DNA from: Prolixibacteraceae bacterium
Lineage (GTDB): Bacteria; Bacteroidota; Bacteroidia; Bacteroidales; Prolixibacteraceae
DNA length: 40,103 nt
Reading direction: 5' to 3'
Assembly: GCA_023228025.1 (NCBI GenBank)
Contig: JALOCD010000033.1
Span: 1-40,103 of the forward strand
A program made the translations under genes and the position numbers. The notes under the pieces are model-generated. The model was given only the letters and a program-made list of their open reading frames with translations. It ran no database searches and had not been told where the DNA came from. Positions 15,352 through 23,000 of this stretch are shown piece by piece (the first letter of the stretch is position 1; each line of letters opens with the position of its first letter).

Positions 15352-15872
15352 ACTATAATAATTTGTTTTTTAAAGGTAGTATGGAACTCCATGTTGCTGA
15401 AAATTATTATCATACTCTAGGGTGTTGTAACGCAACATGTTCGTTTCATCTAAATGCTCTTTATGATATTTTAAATTCCTGGTTACAGATTCATTCCAGG
15501 TCAATTTTAGATTTTAGATTGCGCCTCTTTCATTTTTTATTTCGTCCGTCCGAAACAATCAAATTTCATTTTTCAATATATTATCGCGGACGGTTTATAC
15601 TTAACATTCGCATTCCAGGGGTTCCGCTTCGCTCCACCCCTGGCTACCGAGATTTCGCCACTATGTGGCTAAACGCCAGATTCGCTCTCACCCTGTCCTT
15701 CCTATCCCAATTCTTTGTTTTGCCCCTCTGTTCTCCAGTTTTCTATTTTATCTCCGTTTCTTTCCTTCTCGTTTCACCGATTTCCTTTTAAACCACTCTC
15801 ACCTTCGCCAAGTCGCCCCTTCTCACTTCTCATTTTCTCAGCGCCCAGTGCTCATCGCATCATTGTCAATTG
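15352..15872. other. Non-coding stretch with dispersed repeats between rSAM gene and Trx fusion
   Basis: About 520 bases without a credible gene. It contains the -7 box TACCTTTA for the thioredoxin fusion (plus 15371-15378), a short inverted repeat TGTTG/CAACA near 15423-15437, one copy of a CGCGGACGGT...CCAGGGGTTCCGCTT repeat (15585-15660), a pyrimidine-rich tract, and an AATTGACAATTGACA-type repeat that runs into the 3' end of the radical SAM gene. Confidence 0.6.
15585..15660 (+). repeat. CGCGGACGGT / CCAGGGGTTCCGCTT repeat, copy 1
   Basis: CGCGGACGGT at 15585 and CCAGGGGTTCCGCTT at 15615, 30 bases apart, followed by CGCTCCACCCCTGGCTACC, which can pair with the CCAGGGG part. Copy 2 at 17361-17440 has the same two words with the same spacing and orientation, on the other side of the radical SAM gene. 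Confidence 0.75.
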
Positions 15873-15897
15873 TCAACTTTCCATTGTCAATTCTTCA
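15866..15897. repeat. AATTGACA-type repeat at the 3' end of the radical SAM gene
   Basis: Contains TTGTCAATTGTCAACTTTCC and ATTGTCAATTC. It encodes the last residues (EELTMES) and the stop of the radical SAM protein. Related copies are at 17709-17745 and 24889-24948. Confidence 0.75.
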
Positions 15898-17213
15898 CCG
15901 AAGTAGGCTTTAAACCCAATCTCCAGCAACTCTTTCACAGGACGGCAATCGGGCGAAAGGATCGAACCGTTCTTGTTTTTGGCCACCGAACCACATCCTC
16001 CGCCGCATGCGAGTTGTACTGAACAATTCCGGCACTCCTCGATGGATGTGACATCCCGCGAAACCCATTGATGAATGAGTTGTTCATTCCTGGTTATCTC
16101 GGGGTAGAAGGTACCCAACGCCTCTTCCTCCTTACCGACTGTGGCCGTGCAGGAGTAAATCCGTCCGGTGTAGTCAAATGCCCACTCCGATTTGCATGCC
16201 GGACAGGCATCGAACAGCGGATCAGGCAGGGTGCCGTTTTCAGAAAGATATTTGGCCACCGAATAGGAGGGTTTGTAAAACTCCAGAATATGCGGATGTA
16301 CCTCAGTCAGTTCAAATATTTTATGGAAGAGGGAAATCCTTGTAAACAACTGATCAGGAGTCGACTGACAGTGATGCAATTCGTAGTTCCGACCAATCTG
16401 TGTTTTGAAAAGATGATGCGAGGTCCATCCTTTTTCGATGGCGAAAGTGGCCAGCCCCGGAAGGTTCTCAATATTTTGCTTGTCGATCACCATCCTGAGG
16501 TTGACCGGAAAGCCAGCTGCCAGCGCCGCATCTATGCCCCTTACGATTGGCTCAAAAGTGGGTGAACCTCCTTTGAGAAAACGCCGCTGATCGTGGATTT
16601 TTTTGGTGCCATCCAGGGTAATTTGTATCTCACGGATTTTCCCCTTTGAGAGCAGTTCAATATAATTTTCAAGGTAGTAACCGTTGGTGACCACACAAAT
16701 ATCTATGCCGGCTTCATTGGATTTTTCCACCATAAGGGCAATCAGTTCGCGTTGGTGCGGTGTGTTCAACAAGGGTTCCCCACCAAATATGGTCAGGTAT
16801 TTACGCCGGTTGGGCAGTTCCTTCCTTACATATTCGAAGAAAGCTTTTATCAGTTCAGGGGTTGCGCTTTGGTGTGGATTGGTGTATTCATCCTGGTAAC
16901 AATAACTACAGCTGAAGTTGCAACTGTAATTTGGGACAAAGAAGAGCTGAACCTCCTCATCGCCACGTTGATCTACAAAATCGAAATATCGGTTACGATA
17001 GAGCTTATTCTCATTTTCAGCAGTAACCAGATATCCCTTTTCGGCCAAGTCCTTCATCAGTTCCGGATTGCCGTTTTGTTCTTGCTCTCCCACCAACAAG
17101 GCTTTTGCCTCCTCCTCTGAGAGCAAATCGGCATTTCCGCTCAGCAGATTGACCACATAAAATTGATCAGAATGAAGGACCTTGGATACTATATTGTGTT
17201 TTGATTTGATCAT
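15873..17213 (-). CDS. Radical SAM/SPASM peptide maturase
   Basis: 446-residue radical SAM enzyme of the SPASM type, which use a 5'-deoxyadenosyl radical and extra iron-sulfur clusters to modify peptides or proteins. Residues 1-90 form an N-terminal region that may bind a leader peptide. The radical SAM cluster is held by Cys98, Cys102 and Cys105 (CxxxCxxC); GGEP at 144-147 is the SAM-binding motif. The C-terminal SPASM region has eight cysteines (337, 340, 355, 394, 397, 403, 407, 423) suited to two auxiliary [4Fe-4S] clusters. The family resembles anaerobic sulfatase-maturing enzymes and RiPP maturases; no sulfatase is nearby, but a 32-residue cysteine peptide is encoded about 345 bases upstream on the same strand, which favours RiPP maturation. 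Its last seven codons lie within a dispersed AATTGACA repeat. Confidence 0.9.
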   Translation of the reverse strand: MIKSKHNIVSKVLHSDQFYVVNLLSGNADLLSEEEAKALLVGEQEQNGNPELMKDLAEKGYLVTAENENKLYRNRYFDFVDQRGDEEVQLFFVPNYSCNFSCSYCYQDEYTNPHQSATPELIKAFFEYVRKELPNRRKYLTIFGGEPLLNTPHQRELIALMVEKSNEAGIDICVVTNGYYLENYIELLSKGKIREIQITLDGTKKIHDQRRFLKGGSPTFEPIVRGIDAALAAGFPVNLRMVIDKQNIENLPGLATFAIEKGWTSHHLFKTQIGRNYELHHCQSTPDQLFTRISLFHKIFELTEVHPHILEFYKPSYSVAKYLSENGTLPDPLFDACPACKSEWAFDYTGRIYSCTATVGKEEEALGTFYPEITRNEQLIHQWVSRDVTSIEECRNCSVQLACGGGCGSVAKNKNGSILSPDCRPVKELLEIGFKAYFGEELTMES

Positions 17214-17305
17214 TCAGATATTTCTTGATATTTGATTTTCCTGTCTGTTCCTGGGCCGGCAGAAGGGTGGATAGCGCTTCATTTATTATTTGTTCATTCC
17301 GTTCG

Positions 17306-17340
17306 CCCTTCGACAAGCTCAGGGACCGAAATCCTGAGCA
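17306..17340. repeat. CCCTTCGACAAGCTCAGGGACCG repeat with hairpin, copy 1
   Basis: Positions 17306-17328 are identical over 23 bases to 40038-40060. In this copy GCTCAGG (17318-17324) and CCTGAGC (17334-17340) form a 7-bp hairpin. Words of this type are common dispersed repeats in environmental bacterial genomes. Confidence 0.8.
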
Positions 17341-17360
17341 TAACTTTAACAAATTACTAC

Positions 17361-17440
17361 CGCGGACGGTGGTCTTTCGGGATTCATATACCAGGGGTTC
17401 CGCTTAGAGCCACCTTGGGCTACAATATTATAACCGCTAG
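17361..17440 (+). repeat. CGCGGACGGT / CCAGGGGTTCCGCTT repeat, copy 2
   Basis: CGCGGACGGT at 17361 and CCAGGGGTTCCGCTT at 17391, same spacing and orientation as copy 1 at 15585-15660. Together they are direct repeats bracketing the radical SAM gene. Confidence 0.75.
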
Positions 17441-17509
17441 GCGGAATAAATACTGGGAGTTGCGGTCGCCCCCTCTCCCCTTCTCCCATTCTCCCCCTCT
17501 TTTCATTAA

Positions 17510-17550
17510 GAATAAGCCTACCAGGAAATTGCTCCCCCGGTAGCTTATTC
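17510..17550 (-). terminator. Hairpin directly downstream of the cysteine peptide gene
   Basis: GAATAAGC (17510-17517) pairs with GCTTATTC (17543-17550) and the stem continues inward with TACC/GGTA-type pairs around a bulge. On the minus strand it begins 9 bases after the peptide stop. No long U-tract follows, so it may attenuate rather than fully stop transcription toward the radical SAM gene. Confidence 0.6.
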
Positions 17551-17558
17551 AGGATGAT

Positions 17559-17657
17559 TTAGTCGTGGCATCCCACAACCGACTTGGAAGTCTTGGCACA
17601 GCACTGGGCTATTGCCACGCTTTTCTGCGCTTCCTGCTTTTTAACCAAACTTTTCAT
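17559..17657 (-). CDS. 32-residue cysteine-containing peptide, candidate RiPP precursor
   Basis: Short gene read from ATG 17657-17655 to TAA 17561-17559. The peptide has a basic, leader-like first half (MKSLVKKQEAQKSVAIAQ) and a core with Cys19-Cys20 and Cys30, ending CHD. It lies on the same strand between an ArsM-like methyltransferase (126 bases upstream) and a radical SAM/SPASM maturase (345 bases downstream), is followed at once by a strong hairpin, and is preceded by the palindrome AATTACGTAATT. A small peptide with clustered cysteines next to a SPASM enzyme is the usual arrangement for radical-SAM-modified RiPPs such as sactipeptides. I do not recognise the family. A chance ORF of this length is possible, but the gene-like features and context argue for a real gene. 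Confidence 0.6.
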   Translation of the reverse strand: MKSLVKKQEAQKSVAIAQCCAKTSKSVVGCHD

Positions 17658-17674
17658 CTAAAAATTAATTAATG

Positions 17675-17686
17675 AATTACGTAATT
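17675..17686. promoter_or_regulatory. Palindrome AATTACGTAATT upstream of the peptide gene
   Basis: Perfect 12-bp palindrome 17 bases upstream of the peptide ATG, within an AT-rich leader. Possible operator; no regulator is identified. Confidence 0.35.
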
Positions 17687-17708
17687 ATATATTTGCTTAG
17701 AAAAGCCA

Positions 17709-17745
17709 CTTGGGAATTGACAATTGAAAGTTGACAATTGACAAT
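17709..17745. repeat. AATTGACA-type repeat between methyltransferase and peptide genes
   Basis: GGAATTGACAATTGAAAGTT followed by GACAATTGACAATTTG; same family as 15866-15897 and 24889-24948. Non-coding. Confidence 0.75.
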
Positions 17746-17783
17746 TTGAGAAAAGTTGCGCATTGCTATCCTGCTAAAATTCA

Positions 17784-18437
17784 TTATCCTTTACAGCCGC
17801 AGGTTTTGCCTTTCGGCCTTTCCCCGGCGATTGTGAAACTGCAGACTTCGACCTTCCCCTTTGGGTAAGGTTTGGATTCCTCCAAAACAGTTATAGTTTG
17901 AAATCCTGCTGTGCTAAGGGTATCCAGATACTCCTGCCGAGTAACCGATCCTGCCCAGCACTCTGCAACTGCTACCGGGTCACTGCGGTACTCCTCCGGA
18001 ACTGGTGAGGTGGCATAAATATCACTTACGACAAACCGACCACCCTTTTTCAGTATCCTGAAAATTTCGTTCCATACGGCTGCTTTATCTGCTGCGTGGT
18101 TGATTGTACAATTCGATACAACCAGATCGGCAGTTTGGTCGGGCAATTCCAGCTTCTCCAGTTCGCTTTGGATGAATTTTACATTGTTGACTCCAAATTT
18201 GGCCGCATTCTCCCTGGCAGTTGCCAACATGCCATCTGAAATATCTATACCAAATGCAAATCCTTCTTCTCCTGCCTGTTCGGCCATTCGAAGTACATCG
18301 GTACCTCGCCCACTTCCCAGGTCCACGCAAATTTCGCCAGGTTTGACTTTTGAGAAATTGAGCGCCCCGCCACAGGATAGACAGCATTCTGTCTTCGCCA
18401 ATTGACTGTATCTGAGATTTATACTAGAATAATCCAT
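17784..18437 (-). CDS. ArsM-like SAM-dependent methyltransferase with cysteine-rich ends
   Basis: 217-residue class I methyltransferase related to arsenite methyltransferase. The SAM-binding motif is CVDLGSGRGTDVLRMA, followed by GIDISDGML; the segments SNCTINHAADK and VAECWAGSVT match the ArsM signatures SNCVINL-x-x-DK and AEC-x-(A/G)GA. Cysteines cluster at the N terminus (Cys18, Cys19, Cys22, Cys37) and at the C terminus (KTCGCKG), consistent with binding a metalloid or metal thiolate. ArsM enzymes methylate As(III) in the cytosol. Here the neighbour genes are a cysteine peptide and a radical SAM maturase rather than arsR/arsB, so the substrate could instead be the peptide or another thiol. 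A start at 18500 would add 21 untypical residues; ATG 18437 is preferred. Confidence 0.85.
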   Translation of the reverse strand: MDYSSINLRYSQLAKTECCLSCGGALNFSKVKPGEICVDLGSGRGTDVLRMAEQAGEEGFAFGIDISDGMLATARENAAKFGVNNVKFIQSELEKLELPDQTADLVVSNCTINHAADKAAVWNEIFRILKKGGRFVVSDIYATSPVPEEYRSDPVAVAECWAGSVTRQEYLDTLSTAGFQTITVLEESKPYPKGKVEVCSFTIAGERPKGKTCGCKG

Positions 18438-18573
18438 ATCTTTGAGGAAAAACCGATCTATTAAACAAACAAATATTTTACAACTAAGTTCGTCAATCAT
18501 TGAATTGATCCGACAAAAATAGAAAAATTTATTTTAAATCGCATTACTATCACTTAAATCTTTTTATTATCAC

Positions 18574-18581
18574 TATTTTTG
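18574..18581 (+). promoter_or_regulatory. -7 box for the zinc-ribbon gene
   Basis: TATTTTTG, exact match to TAnnTTTG, in the divergent region between the methyltransferase and zinc-ribbon genes. It lies just before or over any upstream non-ATG start, which supports the ATG at 18675. Confidence 0.5.
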
Positions 18582-18674
18582 CAAAATGAAACGAACAAGA
18601 AGTATAGCTCCAACAAAACGTATGTATATTACACTTGTGAGTTCCATCCGGCAAATAGAAAATACCACCAACGG

Positions 18675-19109
18675 ATGAAGAAATTCTTTTCAGAGGATCT
18701 GACTCAGGATGAGCTTGACTTGATGTTTCGAAGCGATGAGAAATGCCTTGAGTTTATCTCCGCGTTGAAATGGGGGGATGGATTCGAATGCAGGAAATGT
18801 GGCAACACCAACTTCTGCGCTGGTAAGACCCCGTTTTCGAGAAGATGCACAAAGTGCAAAAGCGAAGAATCGGCGACGGCCGGGACCATTTTCCACAATT
18901 GTAAGTTTCCGATCAGCAAAGCCTTTTACATAGCTTTCCAGGTATGCAAAGGAAATGAACCCATCTCAACCTACGAATTTGCCCGAAGACTTTCGCTCAG
19001 ACAGATGACCTGCTGGAATTTCAAATCAAAGATAAGCGCTGCCCTTGATTCGCTGACCCATCTCTCCGATGACGAGAAAAAGGATGTACGAAAGCTTTTT
19101 ACCTATTGA
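18675..19109 (+). CDS. Transposase-type zinc-ribbon protein (IS1595-like N-terminal domain only)
   Basis: 144-residue protein resembling only the N-terminal DNA-binding part of IS1595/ISXO2 transposases. A zinc ribbon is formed by the pairs FECRKCGN and RCTKCKS, followed by the TAGTIFHNCKFPISKAFYIAFQV segment that matches the family's conserved region after the ribbon (TGTIFE-S-x-x-PL-x-x-W), and a helical part (EFARRLSLRQMTCWNFKSKI) that looks like the helix-turn-helix. The catalytic DDE domain that should follow is missing, and no terminal inverted repeats are seen. Either a truncated transposase or a domesticated DNA-binding protein. It is divergent from the ArsM-like gene, so it could act there as a regulator. 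An in-frame TTG at 18579 would add 32 residues but overlaps the -7 box. Confidence 0.7.
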   Translation: MKKFFSEDLTQDELDLMFRSDEKCLEFISALKWGDGFECRKCGNTNFCAGKTPFSRRCTKCKSEESATAGTIFHNCKFPISKAFYIAFQVCKGNEPISTYEFARRLSLRQMTCWNFKSKISAALDSLTHLSDDEKKDVRKLFTY

Positions 19110-19452
19110 GAAGTGCCTAGAGTGACTAAAGTGAACTAAAGTGCCTAAAGTACTTACGCGACTTTAATTATTTGTCAGAAGTTCAAAATTTTGAACCTTC
19201 AGATGTGCCGGTATTAGTGTATAATTATTCAACACTTGCCTGCATGTAAATATGTCGTTATTTACATTTTTTCGATTTTTAGTACATTTTCTTAGAAAAA
19301 TCAAATATTTAACGAATTCCTAACATAAGTCATTCAAAGTTAAGGTAATCTTTCCCTAGTTTTGGGCGGTGATGCCAGTTTGGTCCGTGATTCTGTTCCA
19401 AGAATACCCCTTCGCGCCATTTTGGTTCATCCAACTAAAACCAGGAAAATTT
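19110..19452. other. Leader region of the hydrogenase operon with short repeats
   Basis: About 340 bases. The first 60 hold imperfect direct repeats of the words GTGCCTA and CTAAAGTG (19116-19166). TTCAAAATTTTGAA with flanking GAAG/CCTTC near 19179-19200 can fold as a small hairpin and may end the zinc-ribbon transcript. The rest is AT-rich and contains the -7 box of hydC at 19357-19364. Confidence 0.55.
19357..19364 (+). promoter_or_regulatory. -7 box for the hydrogenase operon
   Basis: TAGTTTTG, exact TAnnTTTG, 88 bases upstream of the hydC ATG. It makes an upstream reading from the ATG at 19369 unlikely to be translated and leaves a leader of about 80 bases. Confidence 0.55.
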
Positions 19453-19953
19453 ATGATTACGCACGACGAGATTTGCAGTGTCCATTCAATGACTGAAGCT
19501 GATAAATACAGCTTGCTCCTACAGGTAATGGACGATTATGACCACAAAGAGAGCAATCTGATTCAGATTCTGCACATGGGACAGGCCATTTTTGGCTACC
19601 TATCGGCTGAGGTCCAATCCTTCATTGCCGAAAAGATGGATATTCCCAATTCGAAAGTAAATAGTGTGCTCACCTTTTACTCCTTTTTTTCGACCAAACC
19701 CAAAGGGAAGTATACTGTATCCATCTGTCTTGGAACGGCTTGCTATGTGCGGGGCGGCAAAGAGGTGGTCAATAAGCTGAAGGAGGTTCTCTCCATTGAT
19801 GTAGGTGAAACGACCGAGGACAAGATGTTCTCACTTCAGGTCATGCGTTGCATTGGCGCCTGCGGACTGGCTCCAGCCATGACCATCAATGACAAGGTTT
19901 ACAAACAGGTCAATCCCAACAAATTGCACCGTATCCTGGGGATGTTGAAATAA
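19453..19953 (+). CDS. hydC: Electron-bifurcating hydrogenase subunit C (NuoE-like, [2Fe-2S])
   Basis: 166-residue thioredoxin-fold [2Fe-2S] protein, homologous to NuoE and to HydC of trimeric [FeFe]-hydrogenases. The four cluster cysteines lie in SICLGTACYVRGG and MRCIGACGLAP (C-x4-C and C-x3-C), and the N-terminal helical part (MGQAIFGYLSAEV, VNSVLTFYSFFSTKPKG) is typical. It passes electrons between the flavin subunit and the hydrogenase in a cytosolic complex. It is the first gene of the operon hydC-hydB-hydA, 51 bases before hydB. Start at 19453 was chosen because MITHDEIC begins the homologous region and an exact -7 box lies at 19357-19364. A complex I origin is excluded by the neighbouring HydA. 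Confidence 0.92.
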   Translation: MITHDEICSVHSMTEADKYSLLLQVMDDYDHKESNLIQILHMGQAIFGYLSAEVQSFIAEKMDIPNSKVNSVLTFYSFFSTKPKGKYTVSICLGTACYVRGGKEVVNKLKEVLSIDVGETTEDKMFSLQVMRCIGACGLAPAMTINDKVYKQVNPNKLHRILGMLK

Positions 19954-20004
19954 ACCTTTCATCAACATTTTCCAAAGTATTCAGAAAACCAAACTCAAAA
20001 AATT

Positions 20005-23000
20005 ATGCATATAAAATCTCTGAAAGATCTGAAAGGGCTTAAAGCTTCCTTTCAGAAACAGGAGGCCCAATACCCGTTTGTCGCGCATTTCTGTTATGCC
20101 GCGGGATGCCTTTCTTCCGACTGCCGTGATGTAAAGGACTCTTTTGTAAAAGCGCTTGAGCATGAGAAGCTGACGGATAAAGTAAAAATCAACCGAACCG
20201 GCTGCATGGGCGCCTGCACTTTGGGACCAACACTCATCATCAATCCGGGTACGACTCTCTATTGCAATTTGAAGCCATCTGATATGCCACACATTGTGAA
20301 AGAGCACATCAAAAAGGGGAAAATTGCATTAAAATATTGTTACAAAGATCCTGAAACCGGTAAAGAAATCCCGAATATGCAGGAGATCAATTTTTTCAAA
20401 CATCAGAAGAAGATTGTTCTCCGCAATTGCGGCACCATAGATTTCGCCTCCATAGAAGAATACATTGCCAAAGATGGCTATTTCGCCCTCTGCAAAGCGC
20501 TCACCTCCATGACCCCCGCGGCAGTGGTAGATGAAATAAAAAAATCGGGTATGCGCGGAAGAGGAGGCGGTGGATTCCCGACAGGTACCAAATGGGAAAT
20601 GGCTTCCAAAGTTGACAGCGACCAGAAATACATCATCTGTAATGCCGACGAAGGTGACCCGGGCGCTTTCATGGACAGGAGTTTGCTGGAAGGGGACGCG
20701 CATGCGGTGATCGAAGGGATGATCATTGGAGGATATGCCATAGGCGCTTCCCAAGGTGTAGTTTACATCCGGGCCGAATACCCAATCGCCATCGAACGTT
20801 TGACCATTGCCATTAAATCGGCAAGGGAATGCGGACTTTTGGGCAAAGATATCTTCTCTTCAGGTTTTGATTTCGACATCGAAATCAGAATTGGAGCAGG
20901 AGCGTTTGTCTGTGGCGAGGAGACCGCCCTGATGGCATCGGTCGAAGGCCGAAGGGGTGAGCCAACCCAAAAGCCACCTTTCCCCGTTCAATGCGGTCTT
21001 TACGGCAAACCAACCGTTATCAACAATGTGGAAACCTTTGGTAGTATCGCTCCCATATTGCTAAACGGTGCCGAATGGTTTGCCTCAATAGGAACCGAAA
21101 AGAGCAAAGGAACAAAGGTCTTCGCCCTGGCAGGCGATATCCGTATGAAAGGATTGATTGAGGTGCCGATGGGTATTTCTCTTGGTAAAATTCTGTTTGA
21201 TATCGGCGGGGGTATCCCAAAACACAAGAATTTCAAGGTGGCCCAGACCGGAGGACCTTCGGGTGGTTGCCTTACTGCCGAGCACTTAAATACACCCATT
21301 GATTACGATTCACTGATCAAACATGGGGCCATTATGGGTTCAGGCGGATTGATCGCCGCCGACGAAGATACCTGCATGGTGGATATGGCGCGATTCTTCA
21401 TGGATTTCGTTCAGGAGGAGTCGTGCGGAAAATGCACCCCCTGCCGCCTGGGGACCAAAAGGATGCTCGAAATACTTGAGCGCATCACGGTAGGTAAAGG
21501 TGAGGAAGGCGATGTAGAAAAACTGATTGAGTTGGGGACTTCCATCAAGGAATCGGCCATTTGCGGGCTCGGTCAAACGGCTGCCAACCCGGTTCTCAGT
21601 ACCATCAAAAACTTCAGGCACGAATACGATGAGCACATTCAGAAGAAATATTGCCGCTCGGGAGTCTGTAGTGAGTTGTTCCTTTCGCCATGTCAGAATG
21701 CTTGTCCTGCTGGAGTGAACGTACCCGGATACATCGCCCTGATTGCCGCAGGCAGGGTCAAGGATGCCTACAACCTGATCCGACAGGACAATCCTTTCCC
21801 ATCCATCTGCGGCAGGGTTTGCACCCATCCATGCGAAAGCAAATGTCGTCGTGCTCAACTCGACGAATCGATCGCGATCGCGGATCTAAAAAGATATGCT
21901 GCTGACTATGTGCTCAACTCAGACGAGCCCTATATGAACTTAATGTTTCAGAAGAATGGCAAGTCAGTCGGTATCATCGGTGCCGGTCCATCCGGGCTGA
22001 CATGTGGCTATTATCTATCCCGGTTAGGATATACCGTTGATATTTACGAAGAGAAGAGTGTAGCCGGCGGAATCCTGGCATATGGAATACCCGAATACAG
22101 ACAGCCGAAAGATGTGCTCAAAAAAGAGATCGACTCCATCATACAGTCGGGCATCAACATCATCTACAACACAAAAGTGGGTGAACAGATCACCTTTGCT
22201 GACCTGAAGGCGAAATATGGCGCCATTTATATTGCCACAGGCACTCAATTGTCGCGCAAAATAGGGATCGAGGGTGAAGAGAAGGAAGGGATCTATCATG
22301 GTCTCGATTTTCTGAAAGACATCAACCTCAAAAAGGGGGTGACTGTGAAGGGCGTGGTTGCAGTGATTGGTGGAGGAAATACGGCCCTCGATGCCGCCAG
22401 ATCTGCCTTACGCCTTGGCGCTGAAAAGGTTCATATTCTTTACCGCAGAACCCGTGAAGAGATGCCTGCCGACAGGCGTGAGATCCAGGATGCGCTGGAG
22501 GAGGGGATCATCCTGCATGAACTGGTTGCCCCTGTTCGCTTTCTTGGGAACGGAGCGGTACGTCAGATTGAATGCATGAAAATGGATCAGGGCGAATTTG
22601 GCAGGGATGGAAGAAGGGTTCCCGTTTCCCAACCGGATTCGTTGTTTACGTTAAACATCGACATGGCTATCCCAGCCGTAAGCCAATATTCTGACCTTCC
22701 GTTTGTGACGAAAAAAGATGTGGAATTGACCGATTGGGGAACCTTCATCGTAGACAGTTCAACCCAAATGACCACACAAAAAGGAGTTTTCGCGGGTGGT
22801 GATGTTGCCCGGGGATCTGATGTGGTTATCACTGCCATTGCAGACGGTAAAAAGGCTGCAAAATCGATCGACAAATACCTGGGAGGAAAGGGAATTCTCA
22901 ACTCAGGAGAGCCGATCGACATCCCCCACATGCGCCCGGATGAAGCCAACACCATCGAGCACGAACGCTTCCCGATGAGGTATCTCGATGATGAAAAGCG

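Larger units (their letters stand above)
17214..17558. other. Non-coding stretch between peptide gene and radical SAM gene
   Basis: About 345 bases without a gene: a 23-bp dispersed repeat with hairpin (17306-17340), copy 2 of the CGCGGACGGT repeat (17361-17440), a pyrimidine-rich tract and the hairpin that follows the peptide gene (17510-17550). The radical SAM gene probably needs its own promoter here unless transcription reads through. Confidence 0.6.

Noticed and set aside
15873..17213. Radical SAM protein as an anaerobic sulfatase-maturing enzyme
   Set aside because: Cysteine layout is compatible, but there is no sulfatase nearby while a cysteine peptide is; peptide maturation is preferred, though not proven.
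17784..18437. Part of an arsenosugar or ars resistance operon
   Set aside because: No arsR, arsB, arsC or ArsS-type (DUF3641) gene is present; the radical SAM neighbour is a SPASM enzyme of a different type.
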